Shown: in pieces, positions 1-9,049 of the stretch
Position numbering within the stretch: position 1 is the stretch's first letter
How the letters are laid out: every line of letters begins with the position of its first letter
Assembly: GCF_028747805.1 (NCBI RefSeq)
Contig: NZ_CP114887.1
Coordinates: 3,576,001-3,640,000, forward strand
Length of the DNA: 64,000 nucleotides
Reading direction: 5' to 3'
DNA from: Solibacillus daqui
Lineage (GTDB): Bacteria; Bacillota; Bacilli; Bacillales_A; Planococcaceae
Notes under the pieces: generated by a model
Told to the model about the DNA's origin: nothing
The model's input: the letters and a program-made list of their open reading frames with translations, nothing else
Databases searched by the model: none
Position numbers and translations under genes: made by a program

Positions 1-642
1 TACGATCATTACTTCGCCTGTTGCGCGACCTTTACGCACAACAACATGACGTAGCATTCCTTGGTGAGAAGCTTCGTCGTATGGACGTACCCCTAATACC
101 ATGAGTTCACGTTTTAATTCAGCCATCACCGTATCAGCTTCACCATTTTGGATTAGGCAGCGCTCCATGTTGACGATGCTATGCGATTTCGTTTTGTAGA
201 AGCCCGCAACAATTTCGCCTGTTTCTGATTGCGCAAATGGGATTTGAGATTTGTTGCGGTAATGCCATGGCTCGTCCATTCCTTTTACTGGATGAACCGG
301 TGCATCAATTTTCCCTAAGCGCTTCATCACATTTTCGACCATTGATTGCTTCCATTTTAATTGTCCCTCATATGAAAGGTGCTGTAATTGGCAGCCACCA
401 CACTGTGCAAAATAGTCGCATGGTGCATCTACGCGATCTGGTGATTTCGTTAAAATTTCAATAATTTTTGCAAAGCCGTAATTTTTCAATGTTTTCAAAA
501 CATGCACTTCAATTGTTTCGCCAGGAAGTGCCCCTTGAATGAATAATGGATAACCGTCGATTTTTGCAACGCCATTGCCATCATGTGTTAAATCTTCTAT
601 ATAAACCGTTGTACGATCATTCTTTTTAATCGGTGCCGTCAT
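1..642 (-). CDS. rlmCD: 23S rRNA (uracil-5-)-methyltransferase RlmCD, N-terminal part
   Basis: The gene starts at 642 and runs off the left edge, so only the first 214 codons are present. The product reads as an N-terminal TRAM RNA-binding domain (about residues 5-65, with DLTHDGNGVAKIDGYPLFI), followed by the iron-sulfur cysteine cluster region (CDYFAQCGGCQLQH, about residues 73-86) typical of the RumA/TrmA family. The SAM-binding catalytic half lies outside the window. The family makes m5U in 23S rRNA; in Bacillus one enzyme (YefA/RlmCD) does both sites. An AGAGGA Shine-Dalgarno stands upstream of the ATG. In B. subtilis yefA lies beside dgkB (yerQ); here the chemoreceptor and cydAB separate them. 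The family call is firm; the RlmCD name rests on synteny and the cysteine pattern. Confidence 0.88.
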   Translation of the reverse strand, partial: MTAPIKKNDRTTVYIEDLTHDGNGVAKIDGYPLFIQGALPGETIEVHVLKTLKNYGFAKIIEILTKSPDRVDAPCDYFAQCGGCQLQHLSYEGQLKWKQSMVENVMKRLGKIDAPVHPVKGMDEPWHYRNKSQIPFAQSETGEIVAGFYKTKSHSIVNMERCLIQNGEADTVMAELKRELMVLGVRPYDEASHQGMLRHVVVRKGRATGEVMIV

Positions 643-829
643 ATCAGTTCGTCCTCTCATTTCAATCTCTCTATTGTACCATGTCGCTCTAAAAATGCAC
701 TTCTAGAAATTCCATCATTTAATTCTAATAATTTTGCCTATTATAGTTTGTGTGGTATTTACTTCCTAATGCTACTATAATTTATAATTACTAATTAAGT
801 TAAAATTTTTCAAAAAGGAGACTTACAGT

Positions 830-2515
830 ATGTCTGTTCGAATGAAATTGAATTTAGGGTTTCTAACAATTGGAATGCTCATGTTAGCTTCCGTTATTTT
901 TGCAGCTGTTCAATTTTTCCGCATTGGCAACGAAGTATCAAATGCGGTAGATGTACAAATGGCACAAATTCAGCGTATTAATGATATTCAACAAAATCTA
1001 CTATTACAAAGTAATTCTGCGCGCGCTTACACGGTTGATCCGTCTCAAAAAAATTTAGAAGCCGTTACTACATATTCGAATAATCTTACCGAACTGATTG
1101 CTGAGGTAGAAAAACAAAATACCTTAAAGGATGCAACTACGCTCATTTTGAATTTACAAAATCAGCTTGCACTCATTAACGAGCAAATTTCGAAAATGAC
1201 AGCTGCGGTTCAAAATCGTGACGTATCAGCAGCACTAACCATCGTTAATGGTGATTATAATTACACAAGCTCCTTCACCCATGAATTGACCGAAAAAATT
1301 GAGGTGCTTGAAAATACACAGCTCGATACAATGGCAAACGATACAAAAACACAAATTAATATTTCAACTATTGTCACTGTTGTCTTTATTTTCATTACGA
1401 TTATTGTCGTAGCCAGTTATATGCTCTATACAAAGCGCGGCATTACAAAACCACTTCAAATCATTTCAAAGGATTTAGAGCAAATGGCAGACGGAAATAT
1501 TAAAATTGACCATAGACCCTTTAAATCTAATGATGAAATTGGAAAGCTTTCACGTGCATTTATCACTTTGCAGCACAACTTTGAAGAACTACTATCAAAT
1601 ATTCAACACAACTCTGATGAACTCACAAAATCCTCAGAGCAGTTGACACATAATAGTCATGTCATTTCAAAAGAAACCGCTCAAATTCAGCAGCTTATCA
1701 TGCACACTACCCAAACCTCTGAAACGATGGCTATTGGAGCAAATGAAGGTGCCGATGCAGTAGATGAAACTTCTCAAGGAATCAGTGAAATTGCGCGTGC
1801 TACACAGGAATTGTATAGCGGTGCAATGACCTTAACAGAGGCCGCAACAGCAGGTGTAGCGATTGTTGATGATGCAAACAGTCAAATGGCAACAATGCAC
1901 GAATCAACGCAAAATATTTCAAAATTAACACAAGTCTTAATCGAGCAATCCGAGCAAATTAGCGCCATCACAAAAGCGATTACCGACATTGCCGATCAAA
2001 CAAATTTACTAGCATTAAATGCCTCAATTGAAGCAGCGCGTGCTGGTGAGCATGGGAAAGGCTTTGCGGTCGTAGCCGATGAAGTACGCTTACTAGCCGA
2101 ACAATCCAAAAAATCTGCCGAACAAATTGTTGGTCTCACGAGTACCATTCAAGCAAACTCACAAAACGTGAGCAGCGCCGTGGAAAGTAGCCTGCAATGC
2201 GCAGAGCAAAGTGTATCCGTTATTAATCGTGCTGGTCAGGCATTCCATGAAATTTCTAATTATATTGGAGAAATGTCACAGCAGGTTGAACAAATTTCGG
2301 CAACATCCCAAGAAATTTCGGCAAGTGCCGAAGAAGCTGCTGCTACTGTTATGGAAATTTCACACGGTACGGAACAAACAGCAAATAACGTAGAACAAAT
2401 TGCTAATGCAACAACTGAACAGGCTGCTGTTATCCAACAAGTCGATGCATTATCTGAACGTCTTGCTGCTCAAGCATTGGAATTACGAAAAAGCCTTCAT
2501 AAGTTTAAAATATAA
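830..2515 (+). CDS. methyl-accepting chemotaxis protein
   Basis: This 561-residue transmembrane chemoreceptor has a first membrane helix at about residues 9-30, an extracellular four-helix-bundle type sensor of about 150 residues, and a second membrane helix at about 178-200. A HAMP linker and a long cytoplasmic signalling coiled coil follow. The hairpin tip carries the conserved MCP signature ([19 protein letters not shown], about residues 388-406) followed by [18 protein letters not shown]. It would relay ligand binding to CheA/CheW. An AAGGAG ribosome binding site lies 9 bases before the ATG. The gene is monocistronic, between the divergent rlmCD and the convergent cyd operon, with a shared hairpin downstream. 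The ligand cannot be read from sequence. Confidence 0.93.
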   Translation: MSVRMKLNLGFLTIGMLMLASVIFAAVQFFRIGNEVSNAVDVQMAQIQRINDIQQNLLLQSNSARAYTVDPSQKNLEAVTTYSNNLTELIAEVEKQNTLKDATTLILNLQNQLALINEQISKMTAAVQNRDVSAALTIVNGDYNYTSSFTHELTEKIEVLENTQLDTMANDTKTQINISTIVTVVFIFITIIVVASYMLYTKRGITKPLQIISKDLEQMADGNIKIDHRPFKSNDEIGKLSRAFITLQHNFEELLSNIQHNSDELTKSSEQLTHNSHVISKETAQIQQLIMHTTQTSETMAIGANEGADAVDETSQGISEIARATQELYSGAMTLTEAATAGVAIVDDANSQMATMHESTQNISKLTQVLIEQSEQISAITKAITDIADQTNLLALNASIEAARAGEHGKGFAVVADEVRLLAEQSKKSAEQIVGLTSTIQANSQNVSSAVESSLQCAEQSVSVINRAGQAFHEISNYIGEMSQQVEQISATSQEISASAEEAAATVMEISHGTEQTANNVEQIANATTEQAAVIQQVDALSERLAAQALELRKSLHKFKI

Positions 2516-2520
2516 AAAAC

Positions 2521-2562
2521 AAGCCTTCTTTCAATGTGATTTAACAAATGAAAGAAGGCTTT
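2521..2562. terminator. bidirectional terminator between MCP gene and cyd operon
   Basis: A 13-bp inverted repeat (AAGCCTTCTTTCA ... TGAAAGAAGGCTT) lies between the convergent MCP gene and cydS. On the minus strand it is followed by GTTTTTTAT, so it should stop the cydABS transcript well. On the plus strand the trailing T run is weaker. Confidence 0.85.
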
Positions 2563-2568
2563 AGTTAA

Positions 2569-2670
2569 TTATCGCTCACTTTTATTATCCTTAGGTGCTA
2601 CATAAAACGCCGCGACAAGTGCTACAATGACTACTAAGAACGGTGCAAAAAATATTAAAAATTCAAACAT
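2569..2670 (-). CDS. cydS: cytochrome bd oxidase small subunit CydS
   Basis: A 33-codon gene directly downstream of cydB, too short for ordinary gene callers. The product begins MFEFLIFFAPFLVVIVAL and ends in a short charged tail (KDNKSER), so it is a single membrane helix with a polar C-terminus. Length and layout, including the FLI..AP..VV pattern and the AAF.V..KD ending, match my recollection of the CydS subunit found in the Geobacillus bd oxidase structure. AGGAGG sits 8 bases upstream and overlaps the cydB stop codon (TAGGAGG), which implies translational coupling. A second ATG one codon upstream (ending 2673) is also possible but has only 5 bases to the ribosome binding site. The role by family is structural stabilisation of the oxidase near haem b558. 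Confidence 0.82.
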   Translation of the reverse strand: MFEFLIFFAPFLVVIVALVAAFYVAPKDNKSER

Positions 2671-2682
2671 CATCCATTCCTC

Positions 2683-3708
2683 CTACACATGCTCGTCACG
2701 TGCCCCTTCTACATAATCCTTATCAAATACAAATAGTTTAAACAATAAATATAGCGATGGAACAAGTAGCGCCGCACCTAATATAAAGACAATAATAAGC
2801 GCAATCCCCATTTCATGATTCGTAACACTGTCATGAATTGTTAAGTACGGATACAGTAAATATGGATAATGCGAAATACCATACGCAAAAAACGCAAATG
2901 CAAACTGCGTAAATAATAAAATAATCGCCATCCCATAACTTCGCTTCATCCATATTAAATAAGTAGTAATTAAAAATAGCACACCTGAAATTGCAAACAG
3001 CCACCATACATCTATAATGCGTTCAAAGCGAAACGGATTATGCCCTTTAAATTCAATGATTATCCCGATAGCCGCAATTGCAAGTGGCGCCGACCAAATG
3101 AGTGCGTATTTACGCATTAGATTTGCTGCATTTTTGTCGCCCGCTTTATGCGCATACCATGTTAAAAATACCGCCGAAATATACAATACTGCGACAATAC
3201 TCAGCACAACAATACTCCACGTCAACGGACTCGTAAATAACTCCCTATAACTAAGCTGTGGCACACCCCCAACCATTTCCACATAGCCACCTTCTGAAAT
3301 CGTCAGCACGACCGACAACGAGGCTGGAATCAGAAGCCCTGCAATGCCGTAAGCCGTCGCATAACCTTTATGCCCTGCCACACCATACGATTCAAACGCA
3401 TAATAGGCACCGCGAACAGATAGTAATATTAGCGAAATACTGACGGGTACTAACAATATTGTTCCGTAATAATAGGCCGTTTGTGGAAAGAAGCCGACAA
3501 TCCCAACAAAGAAAAACACTAGGAATACATTCGTTACTTCCCATACAGGTGACAAGTAACGTTTAATCACACTACTCAAAATATCCGAACGATTTGTCAA
3601 CACACTGTAAGCATTATAAAAGCCTGCCCCAAAATCAATCGAAGCAATAATGACATAGCCAAATAAAAACGCCCATAATACACAAATACCAATCAGTTGC
3701 AATGTCAT
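2683..3708 (-). CDS. cydB: cytochrome bd ubiquinol oxidase subunit II
   Basis: The product is 341 residues with about eight to nine hydrophobic segments and the N-terminal CydB pattern (LFGYVIIASIDFGAGFYNAY). It is the second core subunit of the membrane quinol:O2 oxidoreductase that reduces oxygen to water. The ATG ending at 3708 was chosen because AAAGGAG lies 9 bases before it and it comes right after the cydA stop codon. Longer in-frame starts up to 3741 would overlap cydA and lie upstream of, or directly against, the ribosome binding site. cydA, cydB and cydS form one operon. No cydCD exporter genes are present in this window. Confidence 0.93.
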   Translation of the reverse strand: MTLQLIGICVLWAFLFGYVIIASIDFGAGFYNAYSVLTNRSDILSSVIKRYLSPVWEVTNVFLVFFFVGIVGFFPQTAYYYGTILLVPVSISLILLSVRGAYYAFESYGVAGHKGYATAYGIAGLLIPASLSVVLTISEGGYVEMVGGVPQLSYRELFTSPLTWSIVVLSIVAVLYISAVFLTWYAHKAGDKNAANLMRKYALIWSAPLAIAAIGIIIEFKGHNPFRFERIIDVWWLFAISGVLFLITTYLIWMKRSYGMAIILLFTQFAFAFFAYGISHYPYLLYPYLTIHDSVTNHEMGIALIIVFILGAALLVPSLYLLFKLFVFDKDYVEGARDEHV

Positions 3709-3709
3709 C

Positions 3710-5044
3710 TTACACATCTCCTTTCGAAGAGCGTTTGGCAATTTCTTTTACGATTGGATTGTTTTTAAACATACGATGTAGCGTCACAATGCTACCAACC
3801 GCTAAAATGAAATATAAAATAGAAAACAGTATGAGCATTAGCTCCACATGATCACTCGTCGTTGCCCCTTCTGCTGTTGTCATGTAACCCCGTAAAACCC
3901 ATGGCTGACGTCCAACTTCAGCTAACCACCAGCCTGTTTCAATCGCAATTACTGATAAGGGTCCACCTAAAACAACGATAAAACGAAACCATTTTGAACG
4001 AATAAATGACCACTTGCGCCAAATGGCGAGTAAATAAATAGCTGAGATAAAAAGCATAAACATCCCTATCATCACCATAACATCAAAAAAGTAATGAATA
4101 TAATATGGTGGGTGTTCTTCCACAGGAAATTGATCCAGTCCAATTACTTCTGCGGTAGGATTACTGTGCGCTAACACACTAAGAATGTAGGGAATTTCTA
4201 TCGCATACTTTATTTCTCCATCATCCAGAACCCCAAACAGTACAAGCGGGGCATTTTCACTCGTTTCAAAATGCCATTCTGCTGCCGCAAGCTTTTCTGG
4301 TTGGTACTCCGCTAAATACTTACCTGAGAAGTCGCCAATAATGACGGTCGCCACTGTAAAAATAAAGCCTAATTTCATCAGTAAATACAACGCTTTTTTA
4401 TGATAGATATGATTTGAGCCGCGCATTAATTTATACGCTGCAATCGAGGCTAATATAAAAGCACACGTCATATACGCTGTTACGAGCACATGGGCTACCT
4501 TTGTTGGCATCGCAGGGTTGAACATGGCCACAAGTGGTTGAATATTAATCAATTGACCGTCGACCATATCAAAGCCTTGTGGCGCATTCATAAACGCATT
4601 CAAAATCGTAATAAACATCGAAGACATCGAAGCACCAATCGCTACAGGAATCAGTAATAATAAGTGCTTCTTCTGATTTTCGAAGCGATCCCATGTGTAT
4701 AAGTAAATACCTAGAAATATTGCTTCAAAGAAAAATGCGAATGTCTCCAAAAAGAGTGGCAACGCAATGAGCTGTCCCGCCACCTGCATAAAATTCGGCC
4801 AAAGTAACGAAAGCTGTAAGCCCATTACCGTCCCTGTTACAACCCCAACAGCAACGGTAATTACGAAGCCACGCGCCCAACGTCTCGCCATTAAAATGTA
4901 ATGTTCATCATTATTTTTAATGCCAACCCACTGCGCAATCATTATGAGAATTGGTACTCCTACCCCAAGCGTCGCATAAATAATATGAAAAGATAACGTA
5001 ACTTCGGTTAATATACGACTCCAAAAAACAGCAGACTCGTTCAT
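3710..5044 (-). CDS. cydA: cytochrome bd ubiquinol oxidase subunit I
   Basis: The product is a 444-residue haem-bearing subunit I. An N-terminal helix holds the histidine expected to ligate haem (SFHIIYATLGVGVP, about residue 19). The quinol-site neighbourhood ends in the conserved GRQPW motif (about residue 374), followed by VLRGYMTTAEG. The Q-loop is of the short Bacillales type. The ATG ending at 5044 is preferred (GAGGGGG 11 bases upstream); an in-frame TTG at 5068 would add eight unlikely residues. With cydB and cydS it would give a high-affinity, non-proton-pumping terminal oxidase used at low oxygen. Confidence 0.94.
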   Translation of the reverse strand: MNESAVFWSRILTEVTLSFHIIYATLGVGVPILIMIAQWVGIKNNDEHYILMARRWARGFVITVAVGVVTGTVMGLQLSLLWPNFMQVAGQLIALPLFLETFAFFFEAIFLGIYLYTWDRFENQKKHLLLLIPVAIGASMSSMFITILNAFMNAPQGFDMVDGQLINIQPLVAMFNPAMPTKVAHVLVTAYMTCAFILASIAAYKLMRGSNHIYHKKALYLLMKLGFIFTVATVIIGDFSGKYLAEYQPEKLAAAEWHFETSENAPLVLFGVLDDGEIKYAIEIPYILSVLAHSNPTAEVIGLDQFPVEEHPPYYIHYFFDVMVMIGMFMLFISAIYLLAIWRKWSFIRSKWFRFIVVLGGPLSVIAIETGWWLAEVGRQPWVLRGYMTTAEGATTSDHVELMLILFSILYFILAVGSIVTLHRMFKNNPIVKEIAKRSSKGDV

Positions 5045-5131
5045 CGGAAAAAAAATCCCCCTCAACAATCATGTCATTATCGTTACTATACCCAACTAGT
5101 CTGCATTTGAACGGATTACATGAACAAGAGC

Positions 5132-5166
5132 AAAAAACCTGCAAGGAATAAAAATCCTCACAGGTT
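5132..5166 (-). terminator. intrinsic terminator after dgkB
   Basis: An inverted repeat AACCTG..AGGA / TCCT..CAGGTT with a two-base internal mismatch. On the minus strand it is followed by a run of six T. It lies 11 bases after the dgkB stop codon and separates dgkB from the cyd operon. Confidence 0.75.
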
Positions 5167-5176
5167 CACATAAAAA

Positions 5177-6094
5177 CTATTCTATTACATTGATTTCACT
5201 TATATCATTTAATGGCACAAATACTTCAATATGGCGCTTTAAGTTTTGGAAGGTAGCTGGAACATCGCCACCGTACTCGCCATCTAAGTTTAAGTGCACA
5301 TCTTCTTCTGAAGTTACCTCGACACGACTTGCTTTACGATAAATCAAGCGCTCATCTGACAGGTGCTCTCCACGCAATGCTAAAGAAGCAATACGAATGA
5401 AATCAGCAATATTACATTCCTTTAAAATCATGACTGTAAATAAACCATCATTAATCGATGCGTCTGGCGCGATTTTTTCGAAGCCACCTACAGAGTTTGT
5501 TAAACCACATAAAAACATCATCGCATTGCCTTCAAATTCTTCGCCGTCCATTTTAATATTCATATGTGTTGATTTAATAGAAGGAATCATTTCGATTGCT
5601 TTTAAATAATAAGCCATTTGTCCAAGTAAGGTTTTCATTTTGCTTGGTACTTCATACGTTAATTCCGTAATACGGCCGCCTGCAGCGATGTTAATAAAAT
5701 AACGATCGTCATTTAATAGCCCTACATCTACTGGAATCGTTTGACCGCCAATAATGATTTCTAACGCTTCCTCAATATTACGCGGGATGTGCACGGCACG
5801 AGCAAAATCATTTGTCGTACCCATTGGAATTAAACCGACCTTTGGACGCTTTTCACATTGACTAACACCAGCCACCACTTCATTTAATGTACCATCTCCA
5901 CCAACTGCAATGACCACATCGAATTCACGTTTTACCGCTTCAATCGCTGCCTTTGTTGCATCTCCAGCACCAGTTGTGGCATGACAAGATGTTTCGTAAC
6001 CTGCGATTTCAAGTTTTTCTAATACTTCTGGTAAATGTTTTTTAAACGCTTCACGACCAGAAGTGGGATTATAGATTATTCTCGCTCTTTTCAT
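5177..6094 (-). CDS. dgkB: diacylglycerol kinase DgkB
   Basis: The 305-residue soluble lipid kinase phosphorylates diacylglycerol to phosphatidic acid, recycling the product of lipoteichoic acid synthesis. The N-terminus MKRARIIYNPTSGRE and the nucleotide site GGDGTLNEVVAG (about residue 66) are family signatures, as are GTTNDFAR, the GGFEKIAPDA..NDG region and NLDGEYGG near the end. The start ending at 6094 (M5 of the longest frame) agrees with B. subtilis DgkB (YerQ). An AGGA lies 12 bases upstream, so spacing is slightly long. In Bacillus it neighbours gatB; here a 33-kb accessory block intervenes. Confidence 0.93.
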   Translation of the reverse strand: MKRARIIYNPTSGREAFKKHLPEVLEKLEIAGYETSCHATTGAGDATKAAIEAVKREFDVVIAVGGDGTLNEVVAGVSQCEKRPKVGLIPMGTTNDFARAVHIPRNIEEALEIIIGGQTIPVDVGLLNDDRYFINIAAGGRITELTYEVPSKMKTLLGQMAYYLKAIEMIPSIKSTHMNIKMDGEEFEGNAMMFLCGLTNSVGGFEKIAPDASINDGLFTVMILKECNIADFIRIASLALRGEHLSDERLIYRKASRVEVTSEEDVHLNLDGEYGGDVPATFQNLKRHIEVFVPLNDISEINVIE

Positions 6095-6206
6095 AAGTTT
6101 TATCATCCTGATTTATAATATTTTTCATTCTGTTCAAAGTATACTGTTGTTTGATTTTGAAAAGCAACAAATCATTCTCTCCTTACTCGCCTCTCAAAAC
6201 CTAAAA

Positions 6207-6235
6207 AGTTCTTACTATATTATATAGTAAGAACT
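6207..6235. terminator. terminator after thioredoxin-like gene
   Basis: A near-perfect inverted repeat (AGTTCTTACTATA / TATAGTAAGAACT) with a tiny loop. On the minus strand it is followed by CTTTTTAG, placing a terminator about 30 bases past the stop codon at 6268. Confidence 0.8.
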
Positions 6236-6267
6236 CATAGTAAAAAATAGGATGTTTTGACTTAAAT

Positions 6268-6825
6268 TTATAGAGATGGTGCTACTTTTTGTTTGAATGA
6301 TTCGTAGACATAATTCCATAGCTTTGCGTCTTCTACATATTGTGCACGCATTTTTTCGTAAATGGCTTTTTGTGCCTCATCAAATGTCGGGTCCTCTTTA
6401 TCTGGTAAAGTTGCACGAAGATCCATTACTAGTTGCTGTAATTCAGGTGCACGTGGACCCCAAGTTGTCGTAACTTCACCTGCTTCATTTAAAATTAAGT
6501 ACATTGGAATTGCGCGACCACCGTTTGTTAAATAACGGTCAATTAAGTCCGTATCTGCATCACGAAGCGCTGTACGTACTTCTACATCAGCAGCTTCTGC
6601 AATTTTTCGGATAATTGGGTTATTAATCATCGCATCGCCACACCAATCTTCTGTAATTGCTAGAATATGCACATTTGCTTGTTTTAGTTGCTCGATAAAC
6701 ACATCGTCGTTAGGTAAAGTAAAGCGATCATAAATCGTAAAACTTTGTTCCTTTAGCTGCGACATATCTTCCATATAATCTCGCATTGCCTTACTTTCTT
6801 CATAATATTGTTGTTCTTTTTTCAT
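6268..6825 (-). CDS. thioredoxin-fold protein with WCGDA single-cysteine site
   Basis: The product is 185 residues. A thioredoxin-like core spans about residues 45-140. The active-site position reads EDWCGDA (about residue 59), so only the first cysteine of a CxxC is kept. The cis-proline equivalent is in GGRAIPMYLI, and a helical tail follows (YVEDAKLWNYVYESFKQK). This matches the Bacillales thioredoxin family proteins of the Thioredoxin_9 kind. A single cysteine points to a monothiol or bacillithiol-type chemistry rather than classical dithiol exchange, which is an inference. The transcription unit stands alone with its own terminator. Confidence 0.75.
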   Translation of the reverse strand: MKKEQQYYEESKAMRDYMEDMSQLKEQSFTIYDRFTLPNDDVFIEQLKQANVHILAITEDWCGDAMINNPIIRKIAEAADVEVRTALRDADTDLIDRYLTNGGRAIPMYLILNEAGEVTTTWGPRAPELQQLVMDLRATLPDKEDPTFDEAQKAIYEKMRAQYVEDAKLWNYVYESFKQKVAPSL

Positions 6826-7181
6826 AATATAACCACCTTTTTATTTCTTTCTCCTAATTTTGCACTATTTTTAGAAAAAAAGAAAGTTAAATGTGTCTAA
6901 ATTGTTAACTAAATAAATAATTCTAAATTTTCAATACAAGATACCTTAAGTAGAATTTTAGATACATATACGACAAGATTTTTGTAATTTCGATTTATTG
7001 TATTTATATCGATCTTTAATAACATAAAATTAAGAATTTTAACAATTATTTGATTTTTTAATAAAAACAATAAATTAAATCTATTATCTTTTCTTAGTAA
7101 AATTTTTCTGATATATTGTAGTAACGCATCAAAATATTATCAGAAAATTGAGTATACATCATTTTCTAGGGGGTTTTTAGA
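6826..7181. other. AT-rich divergent intergenic region
   Basis: 356 bases of strongly AT-rich DNA between the divergent thioredoxin-like gene and oppA. It holds runs of T/A but no ORF and no clear sigma-A pair that I can defend. The only specific site I see is the CodY-like box at 7135-7149, plus an inverted repeat (TTTCTGATA near 7105 and TATCAGAAA at 7137-7146) around it. Confidence 0.5.
7135..7149 (+). promoter_or_regulatory. candidate CodY box upstream of oppA
   Basis: TATTATCAGAAAATT matches 13 of 15 positions of the known CodY consensus AATTTTCWGAAAATT. It lies 33 bases before the oppA start codon, close enough to block transcription. CodY control of peptide transporters is established in Bacillus. 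The region is AT-rich, so chance matches are possible. Confidence 0.45.
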
Positions 7182-8807
7182 ATGAAACACAAGAAAAAAG
7201 TCGCACTTACTGCAACAGCTCTTTCATTATCAGCAATTTTAGCAGCATGTGGTGCAGAAGAAGAAAAAAAATCAACAACATCGTCAACTGGTGATGAAGA
7301 AAAAGAATTAAACCTATTAATCACATCTGAGCCACCATCATTACACCCACAATTAGCTACAGATACTACTTCAGGTGCTATTTTAGAAAACACATTTGAA
7401 GGTTTAACAACACTGAAAGACGGCGTGCCAGAATTAGCTGCTGCTGAAGACTATGTTGTTTCTGAAGATTTATTAACTTACACATTCACTATTCGTGACG
7501 CACAATGGTCAAATGGTGAAAAAGTGACTGCTGAAGACTTTGCTTACGCTTGGTTATGGGCATTAAATCCAGAAAACGCATCTGAGTATTCTACAATCCT
7601 TTACCCAATTAAAGGTGCAGAAGCTTACAACAACGGTACTGGTACTGCTGAAGAAGTTGCTGTAAAAGCAATCGACGAAAAAACATTAGAAGTAACATTA
7701 GCAGCACCAACTCCATATTTCTTAGAGTTAACTGCTTTCAAAACGTTCTACCCTATTCATAAAGCAACAGCCGAAGCAAATCCAAAATGGTACACAGAAG
7801 CTGATTCATATGTAGGTAACGGTGCATACACACTTTCTACTTGGAATCACTCTGGTGACATCGTATTAGAAAAAAGCGAAAATTACTGGGATGCTGAAAA
7901 TGTAGCAATCGACACTGTAAACGTTGCAATGGTAGAATCTGAAACAACTCAAATGACTATGTTTGACGCTGGTGAAATTGATTTCTTAGGTGCTCCATAC
8001 GGCACAATTTCACTTGATGCTATCGATCGTTTAAAATCAGAAGATAAATTAAACGTAACAGACCTTTCAGGTATTTACTGGTACAAATTCAATACAAAAG
8101 ATGAAGTAATGCAAAACGAAAACATCCGTAAAGCATTAACATTAGCAATCGACCGTGAAAGCTTAATTTCTAACATTGTTAAAGGTGAAAAACAACCAGC
8201 ATTAGGTATCGTTCCTAACTCTGTAGCAGGTTTCGGCGATGACGAAGGTTACTTCCAAGATGCTAACATCGAAGAAGCGAAAAAATATTTAGATGCTGGA
8301 TTAAAAGAATTAGGCTTAGCAAGCCCTGCTGATTTAGAAGTAAAAGTTTCTTATAACACATCAGAAGCTCACTCTTCTATCGCTCAATTCATCCAACAAG
8401 GCTGGACTTCTAACTTAGGTATTTCAGTTAAATTAGACAATGCAGAGTGGCAAGTATACTTAGATAAATTAAATAACGCTGATTATCAAATTGGTCGTCT
8501 TGGTTGGTCAGCCGACTACAATGACGCTTACTCATTCTTAGAAATGTATAACTCAGCTACAAACGGTAATAACCAAACTGGTTGGTCTAGCGAAGAATAT
8601 ACAAACTTATTAAAAGCTTCTACTACTGAAACAGACGCTGCAAAACGTACTGAATTATTATTACAAGCTGAAAAAATCATCATGGACGACATGCCAGTTG
8701 CACCGATTTACTACCAAACAAACTTATTCATCAAAAATGATGAAGTAGAAAACATGGAACCGGATGCATTAGGTCATGTCAACTTAAAATTCGTTGACGT
8801 TAAATAA
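7182..8807 (+). CDS. oppA: oligopeptide ABC transporter, substrate-binding lipoprotein OppA
   Basis: The 541-residue product has a signal peptide ending in the lipobox LAAC (cysteine about residue 22), so it is a lipid-anchored extracellular receptor. It shows the SBP_bac_5 family features: an N-terminal LLITSEPPSLHPQL stretch, WSNGEKVTAEDFAYAW, and the C-terminal APIYYQTNLFIKN. It would capture peptides for the OppBC channel. AGGGGG stands 8 bases before the ATG. It is the first gene of oppABCDF; the 240-base gap to oppB holds strong hairpins, the usual arrangement giving more receptor than channel. Codons are strongly biased to favoured ones, which suits high expression. Confidence 0.94.
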   Translation: MKHKKKVALTATALSLSAILAACGAEEEKKSTTSSTGDEEKELNLLITSEPPSLHPQLATDTTSGAILENTFEGLTTLKDGVPELAAAEDYVVSEDLLTYTFTIRDAQWSNGEKVTAEDFAYAWLWALNPENASEYSTILYPIKGAEAYNNGTGTAEEVAVKAIDEKTLEVTLAAPTPYFLELTAFKTFYPIHKATAEANPKWYTEADSYVGNGAYTLSTWNHSGDIVLEKSENYWDAENVAIDTVNVAMVESETTQMTMFDAGEIDFLGAPYGTISLDAIDRLKSEDKLNVTDLSGIYWYKFNTKDEVMQNENIRKALTLAIDRESLISNIVKGEKQPALGIVPNSVAGFGDDEGYFQDANIEEAKKYLDAGLKELGLASPADLEVKVSYNTSEAHSSIAQFIQQGWTSNLGISVKLDNAEWQVYLDKLNNADYQIGRLGWSADYNDAYSFLEMYNSATNGNNQTGWSSEEYTNLLKASTTETDAAKRTELLLQAEKIIMDDMPVAPIYYQTNLFIKNDEVENMEPDALGHVNLKFVDVK

Positions 8808-8858
8808 TTTTCATTATTCTTGGTAAATACAAACCGTATTTGCTTCATATAAAGGAGC

Positions 8859-9001
8859 TGACCTAAAAGAATTCATTTTTAGGTCATGCACCTTCATGAT
8901 TTAGCTATCCGCTTAATGCGGTTCTTCTGCGATGGTCAAATAATTTTTTACCATCCTCAGTGCAAAGGGATTACCCGGAATTCAATCCAGGTAATCCCTT
9001 T
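8859..9001 (+). promoter_or_regulatory. hairpin-rich oppA-oppB spacer
   Basis: Three inverted repeats lie between oppA and oppB: TGACCTAAAA/TTTTAGGTCA at 8859-8886, GATGGT/ACCATC near 8932-8955, and a 12-bp stem AAAGGGATTACC/GGTAATCCCTTT at 8964-9001. None has a strong T run after it, so they look like mRNA-stabilising or partial attenuation structures that set the receptor-to-permease ratio, rather than full terminators. Confidence 0.6.
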
Positions 9002-9049
9002 CACTCTATATAAGAATATTCAAAATAATAAAAAAAGGAGGTTAGGACA

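Noticed and set aside
237..464. 75-residue plus-strand ORF over the rlmCD fragment
   Set aside because: It is a shadow of the clearly coding minus strand.
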